Assembly (NCBI RefSeq): GCF_900095265.1
Contig: NZ_LT607668.1
Location: 44,323 to 108,322 of the forward strand
Direction of reading: 5' to 3'
Length of the DNA: 64,000 nucleotides
From: Janthinobacterium sp. UMAB-56
GTDB lineage: Bacteria > Pseudomonadota > Gammaproteobacteria > Burkholderiales > Burkholderiaceae_D
The translations under genes were made by a program, and so were the position numbers. The notes beneath the pieces were generated by a model that had not been told where the DNA came from, searched no databases, and saw only the letters and a list, made by a program, of their open reading frames with translations. Shown one piece after another: positions 17,518 to 26,883 of this stretch (position 1 is its first letter; each line of letters starts with the position of its first letter).

Positions 17518-18158
17518 ACGGCCCGTCCGAAGGAGAGCTGTTCAGGAAGGTGATGGGCGAGCAGTGGCGCACCCTGCACCCGGACATCCGCCGCCGCTTC
17601 GAGAAAAATCCCGCGCCCGGCCAGCCCCTGTATTACCGGGGCGAACTCAGTGAGCTGACCAGTTCGCGCCTGGGCAAGTTGCTGGGCTGGCTCACGCGGC
17701 CCTTCATCGCAGGCGCGCTGATTCCATACGACGACGCGGATTTTCCCGTGGATATCGAAGTCTATTCGCGCCCCGCTTGCCCCTTCATCTTCAAGCAGCG
17801 TATCTACCGCCTGCACGGGCGCGCGCCGATCCGCTTCACGTCCTACATGGCGGAAAGCGCACAGGGCGAAGTACTCGAATACGTGGGCATGGGCCTGGGC
17901 ATGAAGCTGCTGTTGCACGTCGAGGACGGCAACCTGCATTTCACCAGCGACGGTTATTTTTGGGATCTTTTCGGCTGGCGGATGCCGCTGCCCGGCGTGC
18001 TCACCCCCGGCAAGACCTATTTGTGCCACCGCAACGACACGCCGCAGCAGTTCAACATCCGCATCGAGATCCGCCACGCCCTGTTCGGCACCACCTTCAC
18101 CCAGGTCGGCGTGTTTCGCGAAAGCGCGGCGCCCACCCTTCACAAGGACACACCATGA
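17514..18158 (+). CDS. DUF4166 domain protein
   Basis: A 214-residue soluble protein. It shows the DUF4166 pattern: FRKVMGEQWRTLHPDIRRRF at the N terminus, the central RIYRLHGRAPIRFTSYMA and YVGMGLGMKLLLHVEDGNL strands, and a C-terminal HALFGTTFTQVGVFRE. No transmembrane segment or signal peptide is visible. Function is not known, but DUF4166 genes are often found next to or fused with SDR proteins, as here. The ATG overlaps the regulator stop and the stop overlaps the SDR start, so all three are translationally coupled. Confidence 0.85.
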   Translation: MNGPSEGELFRKVMGEQWRTLHPDIRRRFEKNPAPGQPLYYRGELSELTSSRLGKLLGWLTRPFIAGALIPYDDADFPVDIEVYSRPACPFIFKQRIYRLHGRAPIRFTSYMAESAQGEVLEYVGMGLGMKLLLHVEDGNLHFTSDGYFWDLFGWRMPLPGVLTPGKTYLCHRNDTPQQFNIRIEIRHALFGTTFTQVGVFRESAAPTLHKDTP

Positions 18159-19618
18159 ATACGCATTTGCTGGCCCTGCAACTGATGGCGGCGCAAGGCT
18201 GCCTGGGCGCCTTCGACACCATCTACCACCATGAAATCACGGAAGCGCTGCCGCAAAAGGCCTCGGCGCGCCTGGAATTGACCATCCATGCCACGCGTGC
18301 GCTGATCTACAGCCTGCTGTTCGTCGGCCTGGCCGCCTGGGAATGGCATGGCGCCTGGGCCTGGGTACTGGTGATTGTCTTTGGCGTGGAAATCGTGCTG
18401 ACCCTGTGGGATTTCGTGGTGGAAGACCAGACCCGCCTCTTGCCCGCCACCGAGCGCGTCACGCATACGGTGCTGGCGATTAACGCAGGTGCCTTTATTG
18501 CGCTGCTGGCCCTGAACAGCAGCCAGTGGGCGACGTTGCCGACGGCCCTCGTGTGGCAGCCGTATGGCTGGCTCAGTGTCTTCCTGGCCCTGTGCGGCGT
18601 GGGCGTGGGCCTGTCCGGCCTGCGCGACGCGTATGCCGTGTGGCAGCTTGGCCGGCGCAAGGTGCAGGAGACGCAAGAGCAAGAGGAGAAACTGAGCTTT
18701 GCCGCCGCGCCGCAGTGCGTGCTGGTGACGGGGGCCACGGGCTTCATCGGCCAGCAACTGGTGGCTGCCCTGCTGGCCGACGGCCATGCCGTGACGGTGC
18801 TGACGCGCCAGCCGAAGCAGGCTGCCTGGACCTTCGACGGCCAGGTGCGCTGCATCCGGTCGCTGAACGAATTGTCGGCGGCGCAGCACATCGACATGGT
18901 GGTCAACCTGGCCGGCGCACGCATCGTCGGGCAGCGCTGGACGGACGCGCGCAAGGCCGCCCTGCGCCGCAGCCGGGTGGCGCTGACGCAGGAACTGGTG
19001 GCGTGGATCGCCCGTGCGCAGCACAAGCCGCGCCTGCTGCTGTCGGCGTCGGCCATCGGCTATTACGGCGTGCAGCCGCAGGGCGACGCCACGCAACTCG
19101 ATGAGGACAGCGCGCCGCAAGCCATCTTCATGTCGCAGCTATGCCAGGAGTGGGAAGCGGCCGCGCGCGAGGCGGAAAAATTTGGCGTGCAAGTGGGCTG
19201 CATGCGCTTTGGCCTCGTCTTCGGCCACCAGGGTTCGCTGCCGCAGATGCTGCTGCCCATCCGCTTCGGCGTGGGTGGCCCGTTGGGCAGCGGCAAGCAA
19301 TGGGTGTCATGGGTGCATGTGCGCGATGTCATTCGCAGCATGGCCCATTTGGTGCGCCGCAGTGAACAGGGTGCGGTGAGCGGCGCGTACAATTTCTGCG
19401 CACCGGAAGCCATCGAGCAGCGCCGCTTCGCCCAGGTGGCGGGCGCGGTACTGCACCGGCCCAGCTTCATGCCGACACCGGCTTTCGCCATGCGCGCCTT
19501 GCTGGGCGAGCAGGCCGACTTGCTGGTGGAAGGCCAGCGCGTGGCGCCGCGCCGCTTGCTGGCCGAGGGATTTGTCTTCCGCTATCCGCAGCTGGAAGGG
19601 GCGCTGCGCAGCCTGTAG
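18155..19618 (+). CDS. TIGR01777-family SDR with N-terminal membrane domain
   Basis: A 487-residue two-part protein. Residues 1-160 contain four hydrophobic helices (for example ALIYSLLFVGLAAWEW and VLVIVFGVEIVLTLW) with a DoxX-like look. Residues 187-487 are an epimerase-type SDR of the TIGR01777/YfcH group: nucleotide loop VTGATGFIGQQLV, VNLAGARIVGQRW, SASAIGYYG, and VSWVHVRDVIRSMAHLV. The fusion anchors the reductase to the membrane, consistent with a lipid substrate. It ends the cluster; eutB starts 45 bases later. Confidence 0.85.
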   Translation: MNTHLLALQLMAAQGCLGAFDTIYHHEITEALPQKASARLELTIHATRALIYSLLFVGLAAWEWHGAWAWVLVIVFGVEIVLTLWDFVVEDQTRLLPATERVTHTVLAINAGAFIALLALNSSQWATLPTALVWQPYGWLSVFLALCGVGVGLSGLRDAYAVWQLGRRKVQETQEQEEKLSFAAAPQCVLVTGATGFIGQQLVAALLADGHAVTVLTRQPKQAAWTFDGQVRCIRSLNELSAAQHIDMVVNLAGARIVGQRWTDARKAALRRSRVALTQELVAWIARAQHKPRLLLSASAIGYYGVQPQGDATQLDEDSAPQAIFMSQLCQEWEAAAREAEKFGVQVGCMRFGLVFGHQGSLPQMLLPIRFGVGGPLGSGKQWVSWVHVRDVIRSMAHLVRRSEQGAVSGAYNFCAPEAIEQRRFAQVAGAVLHRPSFMPTPAFAMRALLGEQADLLVEGQRVAPRRLLAEGFVFRYPQLEGALRSL

Positions 19619-19663
19619 CCTGGCGTAGAATGGGGCCATTGCAGATGCATTGGAGTACAAGCC

Positions 19664-21052
19664 ATGCCCCGCTTCAGCCATACGATAGACAGCCACACCT
19701 ATGTGTTTGCCAGCCTGAAGGCGCTGCTGGCGAAGGCCACGCCGCCCCGTTCTGGTGACGTGTTGGCCGGCGTGTCGGCCGCCAGCGCGCGCGAACGGGT
19801 GGCGGCGCAGTTGGCGCTGGCGGACGTGCCGTTGACGCTCTTCCTCAACGAGGCGCTGGTGCCGTATGAAGACGATGAAGTCACGCGCCTGATCATCGAC
19901 TCGCATGCGCGCGCCGCCTTTGCGCCGATTTCTCACCTGTGCGTGGGCGATTTTCGCGACTGGTTGCTGGACGACGCGACGGAGTCGCAAACGCTGGCCC
20001 GCGTGGCCGCCGGCATCACGCCGGAAATGGCGGCAGCCGTCTCAAAGCTGATGCGCTTGCAGGACCTGGTGCTGGTGGCCCGCAAGTGCAAGGTCGTCAC
20101 GTCTTTCCGCAATACCCTGGGCCTGGAAAACCGTTTATCCACGCGGCTGCAGCCGAACCACCCGACGGATGACGCCACGGGTATCGCGGCGTCGATGCTC
20201 GATGGCCTGCTGCTGGGCAGCGGCGACGCCGTGATCGGCATCAATCCCGCCACCGACAATGTGGCGCAGGTGGTCTCGCTGCTGCAGCTGCTCGACGCCG
20301 TCATCGGGCAGTACCAGATTCCCACCCAGTCGTGCGTGCTCACCCATATCAGCACTACCCTCGAGGCGATACGCCGCGGCGCGCCGGTCGACCTGGTGTT
20401 CCAGTCGGTGGCGGGCACGCAGGCGGCCAACCGCAGCTTCGGCATCGACTTGTCCCTGCTGGCCGAGGGGCAGGCGGCGGCCCTGTCGCTGGGGCGCGGC
20501 ACGGTGGGCAACAACGTCATGTATTTCGAAACGGGGCAGGGCAGCGCCCTGTCGGCCGGCGCGCACCACGGCATGGACCAGCAGACGTGCGAAGCGCGCG
20601 CTTATGCGGTTGCGCGCGCCTTCCAGCCGCTGCTGGTCAATTCGGTGGTGGGATTCATCGGCCCGGAATACCTGTACGACGGCAAGCAGATCATGCGCGC
20701 GGGCCTGGAAGACCATTTCTGCGCCAAGCTGCTGGGACTGCCCATGGGCTGCGACGTGTGCTACACCAACCACGCGGAAGCGGACCAGGATGACATGGAC
20801 GCCTTGCTGACCATGCTAGGCGTGGCTGGCTGCAATTTCATCATGGGCGTGCCGGGCGCCGACGACATCATGCTCGGCTACCAGAGCACCTCGTTCCACG
20901 ATGCGCTGTATGCGCGCCGGGTGCTGGGCCTGCGTCCTGCGCCCGAGTTCGAGGCCTGGCTGGCGCGCATGCAGATCACGGATGCGCAGGGCTGCCTGAA
21001 AGGGCCGCTGGCGCCCGCCTTCCAGGCGGCGCTGGGGCGGCTGCCAGCGTAA
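19664..21052 (+). CDS. eutB: Ethanolamine ammonia-lyase large subunit
   Basis: A 462-residue protein of normal EutB length. EutB is the TIM-barrel catalytic subunit of the adenosylcobalamin-dependent enzyme that converts ethanolamine to acetaldehyde and ammonia. Diagnostic segments include HLCVGDFRDWLLD, TSFRNTLGLENRLSTRLQPNHP, DAVIGINPATDN and GCNFIMGVPGADDIMLGYQ. The small subunit gene eutC is not adjacent but about 3.8 kb downstream, with three genes between them. No eutA, eutG, eutE, microcompartment or transporter gene is seen nearby, so this is a minimal ethanolamine pathway. Confidence 0.95.
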   Translation: MPRFSHTIDSHTYVFASLKALLAKATPPRSGDVLAGVSAASARERVAAQLALADVPLTLFLNEALVPYEDDEVTRLIIDSHARAAFAPISHLCVGDFRDWLLDDATESQTLARVAAGITPEMAAAVSKLMRLQDLVLVARKCKVVTSFRNTLGLENRLSTRLQPNHPTDDATGIAASMLDGLLLGSGDAVIGINPATDNVAQVVSLLQLLDAVIGQYQIPTQSCVLTHISTTLEAIRRGAPVDLVFQSVAGTQAANRSFGIDLSLLAEGQAAALSLGRGTVGNNVMYFETGQGSALSAGAHHGMDQQTCEARAYAVARAFQPLLVNSVVGFIGPEYLYDGKQIMRAGLEDHFCAKLLGLPMGCDVCYTNHAEADQDDMDALLTMLGVAGCNFIMGVPGADDIMLGYQSTSFHDALYARRVLGLRPAPEFEAWLARMQITDAQGCLKGPLAPAFQAALGRLPA

Positions 21053-21123
21053 AACGGCGCAAATTGACGCCCCGGGCGCGCGCGCCGGTGCGATAATCGG
21101 CAATCCTCCCATCTGACGCCATC

Positions 21124-22566
21124 ATGCTGCCACCCGACCCCGATTCCCTCGATCCGCACGACTGGGATGCGTTTCGCGCGCAAAGCCATCGCATGCTCGA
21201 CGACATGCTCGACTACGCACAAGGAATTCGCCAGCGGCCCGTGTGGCAGGCGCCGCCGGATAGCGCCCGCGCGGCATTCGCGCAAGCGCTGCCGCGCGCA
21301 CCGGGCGAGCTGGCGGATGCCCACGCCAGTTTCATGCACGATGTGCTGCCCTACGCCGTAGGCAATGTGCACCCCGGTTTCATGGGCTGGGTGCATGGCG
21401 GCGGCACGCCCGTGGGCATGCTGGCCGAGATGCTGGCGGCCGGCCTGAATGCGAATGTGGGCGGACGCAACCAGATGCCGGTGGAAGTGGAGCGCCAGAT
21501 CACCCGCTGGATGGCCGAACTGTTCGGCTTTCCCGCGTCGGCCAGCGGCGTGTTCGTCACGGGCACATCGATGGCCAACTTGATGGGCGTGCTGGTGGCG
21601 CGTACGCAAGCGCTGGGCGTGCAGGCCCGCCAGCATGGCTTGCAGGGCGCGCCGCTGGTGGCGTACACCTCGGCCGCCGCGCATGGTTGCATCGCGCAGG
21701 CGATGGATCTGTCCGGCCTGGGCACGGCTGCCTTGCGCCGCATTGCCGTCAACGAGCGCCAGCAGATCGACGTCGCCGCCCTGGCGCAGACCATCGCCGC
21801 CGACCGCGCGGCTGGCCTGCGTCCTTTCTTTATCGCCGGCACGGCCGGCACCGTGGACACGGGCGCCATCGACGATTTATCGGCGCTGGCGGCATTGGCC
21901 GCGCGCGAACAGCTGTGGTTCCACGTCGATGGCGCCTATGGCGCACTGGGCATGCTGTCGCCCCAGGTGGCGCCCCTGCTGGCTGGCATCGAGCTGGCAG
22001 ACTCGCTGGCGTTTGATTTTCACAAATGGGGGCAAGTGCCGTATGACGCGGGCTTTTTGCTGGTGCGTGACGGCACGCGGCATATGGCGGCGTTTGCCGC
22101 TCCGGCGGCCTATCTGCGACGCGAAGCGCGGGGGCTGGCGGGTGGCTCGCCCTGGCCCTGCGATTTCGGACCCGACCTGTCGCGTGGCTTCCGCGCGCTG
22201 AAAACCTGGTTCACTTTCAAGGTGCACGGAGCCGACCGCATGGGCGCGGCCATCGCGCACACCTGCGTGCTGGCGCGCTACCTGGCCGAGCGGATAGCGG
22301 CCACGCCGGAGCTGGAATTGCTGGCGCCCGTGACCCTCAACATCGTCTGCTTCCGCCACCGTGGCGTCGCCGATGGCGGCAGTGATGCCTTCAATGGCGA
22401 GATCGTCGCCGACTTGCACGAGTCTGGCATTGCCGCGCCATCGACTACCACCATCGGCGGGCGACTGGCCATCCGCGCCGCCATCGTCAATCACCGTACG
22501 CGCGCCGAAGATATCGATGCGCTGCTGGCAGGCGTGCTGCGCTTCGGCGCCGCGCGCCTGTCTTGA
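21124..22566 (+). CDS. PLP-dependent group II (aromatic-L-amino-acid-type) decarboxylase
   Basis: A 480-residue pyridoxal-phosphate enzyme. The lysine that binds PLP is Lys301 in AFDFHKWGQVPYD, preceded by the HVDGAYG cofactor-aspartate segment at 267-273. VHPGFMGWVHGG near residue 82 and TGTSMANLMG near 147 are further family signatures. The enzyme should decarboxylate an amino acid to an amine; the amino acid is not evident. It lies between eutB and an ATP-grasp gene, 13 bases from the latter, so a coupled amine-forming and ligation step is possible. Confidence 0.88.
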   Translation: MLPPDPDSLDPHDWDAFRAQSHRMLDDMLDYAQGIRQRPVWQAPPDSARAAFAQALPRAPGELADAHASFMHDVLPYAVGNVHPGFMGWVHGGGTPVGMLAEMLAAGLNANVGGRNQMPVEVERQITRWMAELFGFPASASGVFVTGTSMANLMGVLVARTQALGVQARQHGLQGAPLVAYTSAAAHGCIAQAMDLSGLGTAALRRIAVNERQQIDVAALAQTIAADRAAGLRPFFIAGTAGTVDTGAIDDLSALAALAAREQLWFHVDGAYGALGMLSPQVAPLLAGIELADSLAFDFHKWGQVPYDAGFLLVRDGTRHMAAFAAPAAYLRREARGLAGGSPWPCDFGPDLSRGFRALKTWFTFKVHGADRMGAAIAHTCVLARYLAERIAATPELELLAPVTLNIVCFRHRGVADGGSDAFNGEIVADLHESGIAAPSTTTIGGRLAIRAAIVNHRTRAEDIDALLAGVLRFGAARLS

Positions 22567-22579
22567 AAGGGAAGTCACC

Positions 22580-23824
22580 ATGAACGATTTGCTGCAGCAC
22601 GCCGCCACGCCCTATGCACCGCTGATCGGCCTGGCGCCCCTGATGCGCCGCGCCTTTCTGCAGGAAGACCTGGCGCCGCTGGGCGAAACGCTGCTGGCGC
22701 GCGCGCAAGCGTATCCCGATGACGCGCACGCCTACCTGGATTTTTCCACCGTGCTGCAATTGAAGGGCGAGCGCGAGATGGCGCTGGCCGTGCAGGCGCA
22801 GGCGATCGAATTGCAGCAGCTGTATGCGCTGCCCGCGCAAGCGCCACAAGCGGGCCCCGGCATCCGCGTGCTGGTGCTGATGGGGCCAGGCGACCTGATG
22901 TCGAACACGCCCATCGAGTTTCTCGTCGAGCAGTCCGACGTGGCGCTCGACCTGCTGTACCTGACGGTGGACGGACCATTGCCGGAAGAAGTGCCGGATC
23001 ACGACGTGCTGCTGGTGGCCGTGGCCGAGTCGGATGCCAACCAGCCCTTGCTGGCGCTGCTGGCGCAATTCGTGGCGGACTGGCCACGCCCCGTCATCAA
23101 CCTGCCGCAGCATATCGCACACACCTCGCGCGATGGCCTGTGCGGGAAGCTGCAGGATTTGCCCGGTGTCGCCATGCCGCGCACGGCGCGCATCGCGCGC
23201 GCGCAGCTGGCCGCGCTGGCTTCGGGGGAAATGCCGCTCGATGCCGTGCTGCCCGGCGACGTCTTTCCCCTGATCGTGCGCCCTCTCGGTTCGCACGCGG
23301 GCCACGACCTGGAAAAGATGGAGCATGCCAGCGACCTGCACGCCTATCTGCAGGCCGTTGACGCGCATCGTTTTTATATCGCCCGCTTTGTCGACTACCG
23401 CAGCGAGGATGGCCAGTTTCGCAAGTACCGCATCGTACTGATCGACGGCGTGCCGTACATCTGCCACTACGCCGTATCCTCGCACTGGATGATTCATTAC
23501 CTGAACGCGGGCATGGATGAAAGCGCGGACAAGCGCGCCGAGGAGGCCCGCTGCATGGCGCATTTTGACGAGGAATTTGCGCGGCGTCATGCGGCGGCCT
23601 TGTGTGCCATCCATGCGCGCATGGGCATGCCTTATCTGGGCATCGATTGCGCCGAAACGCGTGACGGTGAATTGCTGGTGTTCGAGGCCGACAACGCCAT
23701 GATCGTGCATGCCATGGATGCCGAAGCCCTGTATCCGTACAAGCGTCCGGTCATGCAGAAGGTCTTTACGGCGTTTCGCGCCATGCTGGCGCGGGCGGCC
23801 GCCGGTGGCTGCGCCGCCAACTGA
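22580..23824 (+). CDS. RimK-like ATP-grasp protein with N-terminal TPR-like segment
   Basis: A 414-residue protein. Residues 1-90 are helical with a TPR-like pattern (LARAQAYPDDAHAYLDFSTVL). The rest resembles an ATP-grasp ligase: FPLIVRPLGSHAGHDLEKM contributes the ATP-binding lysine/arginine region, FRKYRIVLIDGVPYICHYA is the middle strand pair, and LLVFEADNAMIVHAMD is the metal-binding Glu/Asn motif. Family members form amide bonds through acyl-phosphates. An AAAGGGAAG ribosome binding site precedes the ATG. It is 13 bases after the PLP decarboxylase, suggesting amine ligation or peptide-type natural product chemistry; substrates are unknown. Confidence 0.72.
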   Translation: MNDLLQHAATPYAPLIGLAPLMRRAFLQEDLAPLGETLLARAQAYPDDAHAYLDFSTVLQLKGEREMALAVQAQAIELQQLYALPAQAPQAGPGIRVLVLMGPGDLMSNTPIEFLVEQSDVALDLLYLTVDGPLPEEVPDHDVLLVAVAESDANQPLLALLAQFVADWPRPVINLPQHIAHTSRDGLCGKLQDLPGVAMPRTARIARAQLAALASGEMPLDAVLPGDVFPLIVRPLGSHAGHDLEKMEHASDLHAYLQAVDAHRFYIARFVDYRSEDGQFRKYRIVLIDGVPYICHYAVSSHWMIHYLNAGMDESADKRAEEARCMAHFDEEFARRHAAALCAIHARMGMPYLGIDCAETRDGELLVFEADNAMIVHAMDAEALYPYKRPVMQKVFTAFRAMLARAAAGGCAAN

Positions 23825-24760
23825 TCACTTGCCCAATAACTGTTCCAGCAGCCGGCGCTTGGCCGTGCTGCGTTCTGTTTCCCAGTAGCCGTCGAACTGC
23901 AGCAGCAGGGCGTTATTGTGAAAAATGCGGATGCGCTGGGGCTGGCCCAGCATGACGGCGTGCACATAGCTGGCGAACGATTCGGCAAAGTCTTCATGCA
24001 TGCTGGTGGCCGCATACAGGGTGGCGAAGTTCGCGCCCTGCAGCTGCGCATACGCGTCGCGCATCTGGCTGGCGGCCAGGCGCGGCGCCTGGTAATACAC
24101 GACGTCGGCGCGCAGGGGAAAATCGTTGCCTGGCAAGGGCACGACCTGCAGTGCTGGCGTGATCTGCCAGGCTAGTGGCAGGTAGTGGTAGTCGTGCGCG
24201 CTGCGCATGGCCTGCGCGGCGTTCCACCATTCGGGCAGCAAGCCCCGGCCGGCGGCCAGCACATGGCCGAATTCATGCAGCAGCAGGTATTGCAGCGCGC
24301 GCTGGCGGTTGTCGTCCTCGGGTGCGGCGATCTGCGCTTCAAGGCGATAGCCATCTTGCGGCGTGAAGGGCGTGTTCTCCTTCCAGCTGGCCCAGGCATT
24401 GGCCGTGCGCGCCTCGAACGCTTCCACGTCGAGCGCCACCACCACGCCCAGGATCACGCCCTCGCCATTGACGACGATGTCGCTGATGGCCGAGGAACCG
24501 AGCTGGCGCGCATAGCCCACCCCCAGCAGCACGCCGTCGAGCAGCGCCTGCACGGAGGCTGGCATGGAGGCCATCGCCGCGCGCACGTCGGCATGGAAGT
24601 CAGCGTCCACCAGCGTGGAAGTGGGCTGCGCGGCGACACCGGTGGCAGCATTGACTTGCGCCACATGGGCGATGACTTCAGCCTGGGAGGGGCCGAGGCG
24701 CCCGAGCAAAGGCGAATCGTACAACTGGTCCCACTGCGCGGCATCGGCGGCAACAATCAT
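23825..24760 (-). CDS. Predicted zinc metallopeptidase (HEFGH), function unknown
   Basis: A 311-residue protein read on the minus strand. It has a clear zinc-peptidase motif LLHEFGHVLAAG with His162, Glu163 and His166, and a downstream helix MHEDFAESFASYVH where Glu260 is a candidate third ligand, as in gluzincins. No signal peptide or membrane helix is visible. I do not recognise a named family. The stop codon directly abuts the ATP-grasp stop (convergent genes), and its start faces eutC divergently. Its insertion between eutB and eutC on the opposite strand is one sign of local rearrangement. Confidence 0.7.
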   Translation of the reverse strand: MIVAADAAQWDQLYDSPLLGRLGPSQAEVIAHVAQVNAATGVAAQPTSTLVDADFHADVRAAMASMPASVQALLDGVLLGVGYARQLGSSAISDIVVNGEGVILGVVVALDVEAFEARTANAWASWKENTPFTPQDGYRLEAQIAAPEDDNRQRALQYLLLHEFGHVLAAGRGLLPEWWNAAQAMRSAHDYHYLPLAWQITPALQVVPLPGNDFPLRADVVYYQAPRLAASQMRDAYAQLQGANFATLYAATSMHEDFAESFASYVHAVMLGQPQRIRIFHNNALLLQFDGYWETERSTAKRRLLEQLLGK

Positions 24761-24843
24761 GGCGTTCCTGGCGTGGTGAGTGACGGTGATAAACTGGAAT
24801 TGCGGCGCAGTGTAGCAAGGATACGCGCTTGCAGGGAGAGTGT

Positions 24844-25632
24844 ATGGCTAAATCGGATATCGTCGTCGGCAGTGCCTGGCAAGCCTTGCGCCGGCATACT
24901 GCGGCGCGCATCGCACTGGGACGCTGCGGCGTGAGTGTGCCGACTGGTGCGCAGCTGGCGTTCCAGCTGGCCCATGCGCAGGCGCGCGACGCCGTGCACC
25001 TGGCACTCGATGGCGAGGCCATGGCGCGCGACTTGGCCGCGCAGGGGCAAGATTGCGTGCAGTTGCACAGTGCGGCCGCCACGCGTGCCGAATACCTGCA
25101 ACGCCCCGACCTGGGACGCCGGCTCGACGACGCTTCACGCGCGCGGCTGGCGGCTTGTGTAAAAGGCGTGGACCTGGCGCTGGTGGCGGTCGATGGCCTG
25201 TCGGCGCTGGCCGTGCAGCGCCACGTGGCGCCGTTCCTGGCCGCCTTGCGCGAAAGGCTTGCGCTGGAGGCATGGACGCTGTCGCCCTTGCTGATCGTGA
25301 CGCAGGGGCGGGTGGCCGTCGGCGACGAGGTGGGGCAATTGTTGCAAGCGAAGGCCGTGCTGGTGTTGATAGGCGAGCGGCCGGGCTTGAGTTCCCCGGA
25401 CAGCCTGGGCCTGTACCTGACGTGGGCGCCCAAAATAGGCTTGCTGGACGAGCGCCGCAACTGCATTTCGAACGTGCGCCCCGAGGGCCTGGCATATGCG
25501 CAGGCGGCGTACCGGCTGCATTATTTGCTGTCGCAGGCATTTTCCCGGCAGTTGTCGGGCGTGGACTTGAAGGATGAAACGGTGGAAGTGGGCGCGTCCC
25601 TGGCGGGCACGCGCAACTTCCTGCTGGAGTGA
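24844..25632 (+). CDS. eutC: Ethanolamine ammonia-lyase small subunit
   Basis: A 262-residue cobalamin-binding subunit partner of EutB. Recognisable segments are [16 protein letters not shown] near the N terminus, [49 protein letters not shown] and [16 protein letters not shown], all typical of EutC. The ATG at 24844 follows a GGGAGAG ribosome binding site. It needs its own promoter in the 83 bases shared with the divergent peptidase gene. Its product must assemble with EutB encoded about 3.8 kb upstream. Confidence 0.95.
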   Translation: MAKSDIVVGSAWQALRRHTAARIALGRCGVSVPTGAQLAFQLAHAQARDAVHLALDGEAMARDLAAQGQDCVQLHSAAATRAEYLQRPDLGRRLDDASRARLAACVKGVDLALVAVDGLSALAVQRHVAPFLAALRERLALEAWTLSPLLIVTQGRVAVGDEVGQLLQAKAVLVLIGERPGLSSPDSLGLYLTWAPKIGLLDERRNCISNVRPEGLAYAQAAYRLHYLLSQAFSRQLSGVDLKDETVEVGASLAGTRNFLLE

Positions 25633-26673
25633 TCAGACTTCGCGGATTTCGTCCAGCGGCCAGCGCGGGCGCACATTGAACGCGTAATCGTACTTGGCCG
25701 CTTGCGGGTTGATTTGCAGGCGCATGGCGCCGGCAAAGGCGATCATGGCACCGTTGTCGGTACAGAATTCCAGCTCTGGGTAATACACTTTAAAGCGCTT
25801 CTTGGCGGCGGCCGCGTTGAGCGAGGCGCGCAGCTGCGCGTTGGCGCCCACGCCGCCGGCGATCACCAGGCGTTTCAAGCCCGTGTGCTTGAGGGCCGAC
25901 ACGCATTTGGCCGTCAGCACATCGACGATGGCGTCGACGAAGCCGCGCGCAATGTTTGCCTTGTCCTGCTCGCAGATATTGGCGATGACTTTTTCTTCAT
26001 GGTTTTTCACCACTGTCAGCACGGCCGTTTTCAGGCCGGAGAAACTGAAATTGAAGTCCTTCGAGTGCAGCATGGGGCGCGGCAGTTTATAGGCCAGCGG
26101 GTCGCCGAATTCGGCCAGGCGCGAAATGGCCGGCCCGCCCGGGTAACCGAGTCCCAGCAGCTTGGCCGACTTGTCGAACGCCTCGCCTGCCGCATCATCG
26201 AGCGTTTCTCCGAGCATCGTGTACTGGCCCACGCCGTCGACGCGCATCAGTTGCGTGTGGCCGCCCGACACCAGCAGTGCGATGAAGGGGAATTCCGGCG
26301 GCTCGGACGCCAGCAAGGGGGAGAGCAGATGGCCTTCCAGGTGGTGGATGCCCAGCACCGGCTTGTTGATGGCCAGGCCCAGGCTGCAGGCTACCGAGGA
26401 ACCCACCAGCAGCGCCCCGGCCAGTCCCGGGCCTTGCGTGTAGGCGATGGCGTCGATGTCGGGCAGCGTGATGCCTGCCTTTGCCAGGGTTTCTTCCAGC
26501 AGCGGGATGGCGCGGCGGATATGGTCGCGCGACGCCAGTTCCGGCACCACGCCGCCATATTGCTCGTGCATGGCCACTTGCGAATAGAGGGCGTGCGACA
26601 GCAGGCCGCGTTGCGTGTCATACAAGGCCAGGCCGGTTTCGTCACAGGAGGATTCGACGCCAAGAACAATCAT
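25633..26673 (-). CDS. tsaD: tRNA N6-adenosine threonylcarbamoyltransferase TsaD
   Basis: A 346-residue member of the Kae1/TsaD family that transfers threonylcarbamoyl onto A37 of ANN-decoding tRNAs with TsaB and TsaE. The start [19 protein letters not shown] matches the family start exactly, so the ATG at 26673 was chosen over an in-frame one 33 bases upstream. The metal-site histidines are in [12 protein letters not shown] and VSGGHTQLM, and [13 protein letters not shown] is the C-terminal signature. In many proteobacteria tsaD is next to rpsU-dnaG-rpoD; here it lies about 5 kb from rpsU on the opposite strand. It ends exactly next to the eutC stop. Confidence 0.97.
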   Translation of the reverse strand: MIVLGVESSCDETGLALYDTQRGLLSHALYSQVAMHEQYGGVVPELASRDHIRRAIPLLEETLAKAGITLPDIDAIAYTQGPGLAGALLVGSSVACSLGLAINKPVLGIHHLEGHLLSPLLASEPPEFPFIALLVSGGHTQLMRVDGVGQYTMLGETLDDAAGEAFDKSAKLLGLGYPGGPAISRLAEFGDPLAYKLPRPMLHSKDFNFSFSGLKTAVLTVVKNHEEKVIANICEQDKANIARGFVDAIVDVLTAKCVSALKHTGLKRLVIAGGVGANAQLRASLNAAAAKKRFKVYYPELEFCTDNGAMIAFAGAMRLQINPQAAKYDYAFNVRPRWPLDEIREV

Positions 26674-26883
26674 GAAGGTGCTAAATAGGGAGGAGTAATC
26701 CGCCATTGTAAAGGAAAGCCGGGCAGTCCACCGTGTGGCCGGCGCACCATTTCGGCGGCAGTGTGCACTTGCGCAGTGCGGCGCGCGCCGGTTTTACCCG
26801 GAATTCTGGCTGTTTTGCGCCTTGAGCGCCATTGGCACTGCTCTTGCTTAGACAAGCGTGTGCCTTTCTCAAGGGAGCTAGCA

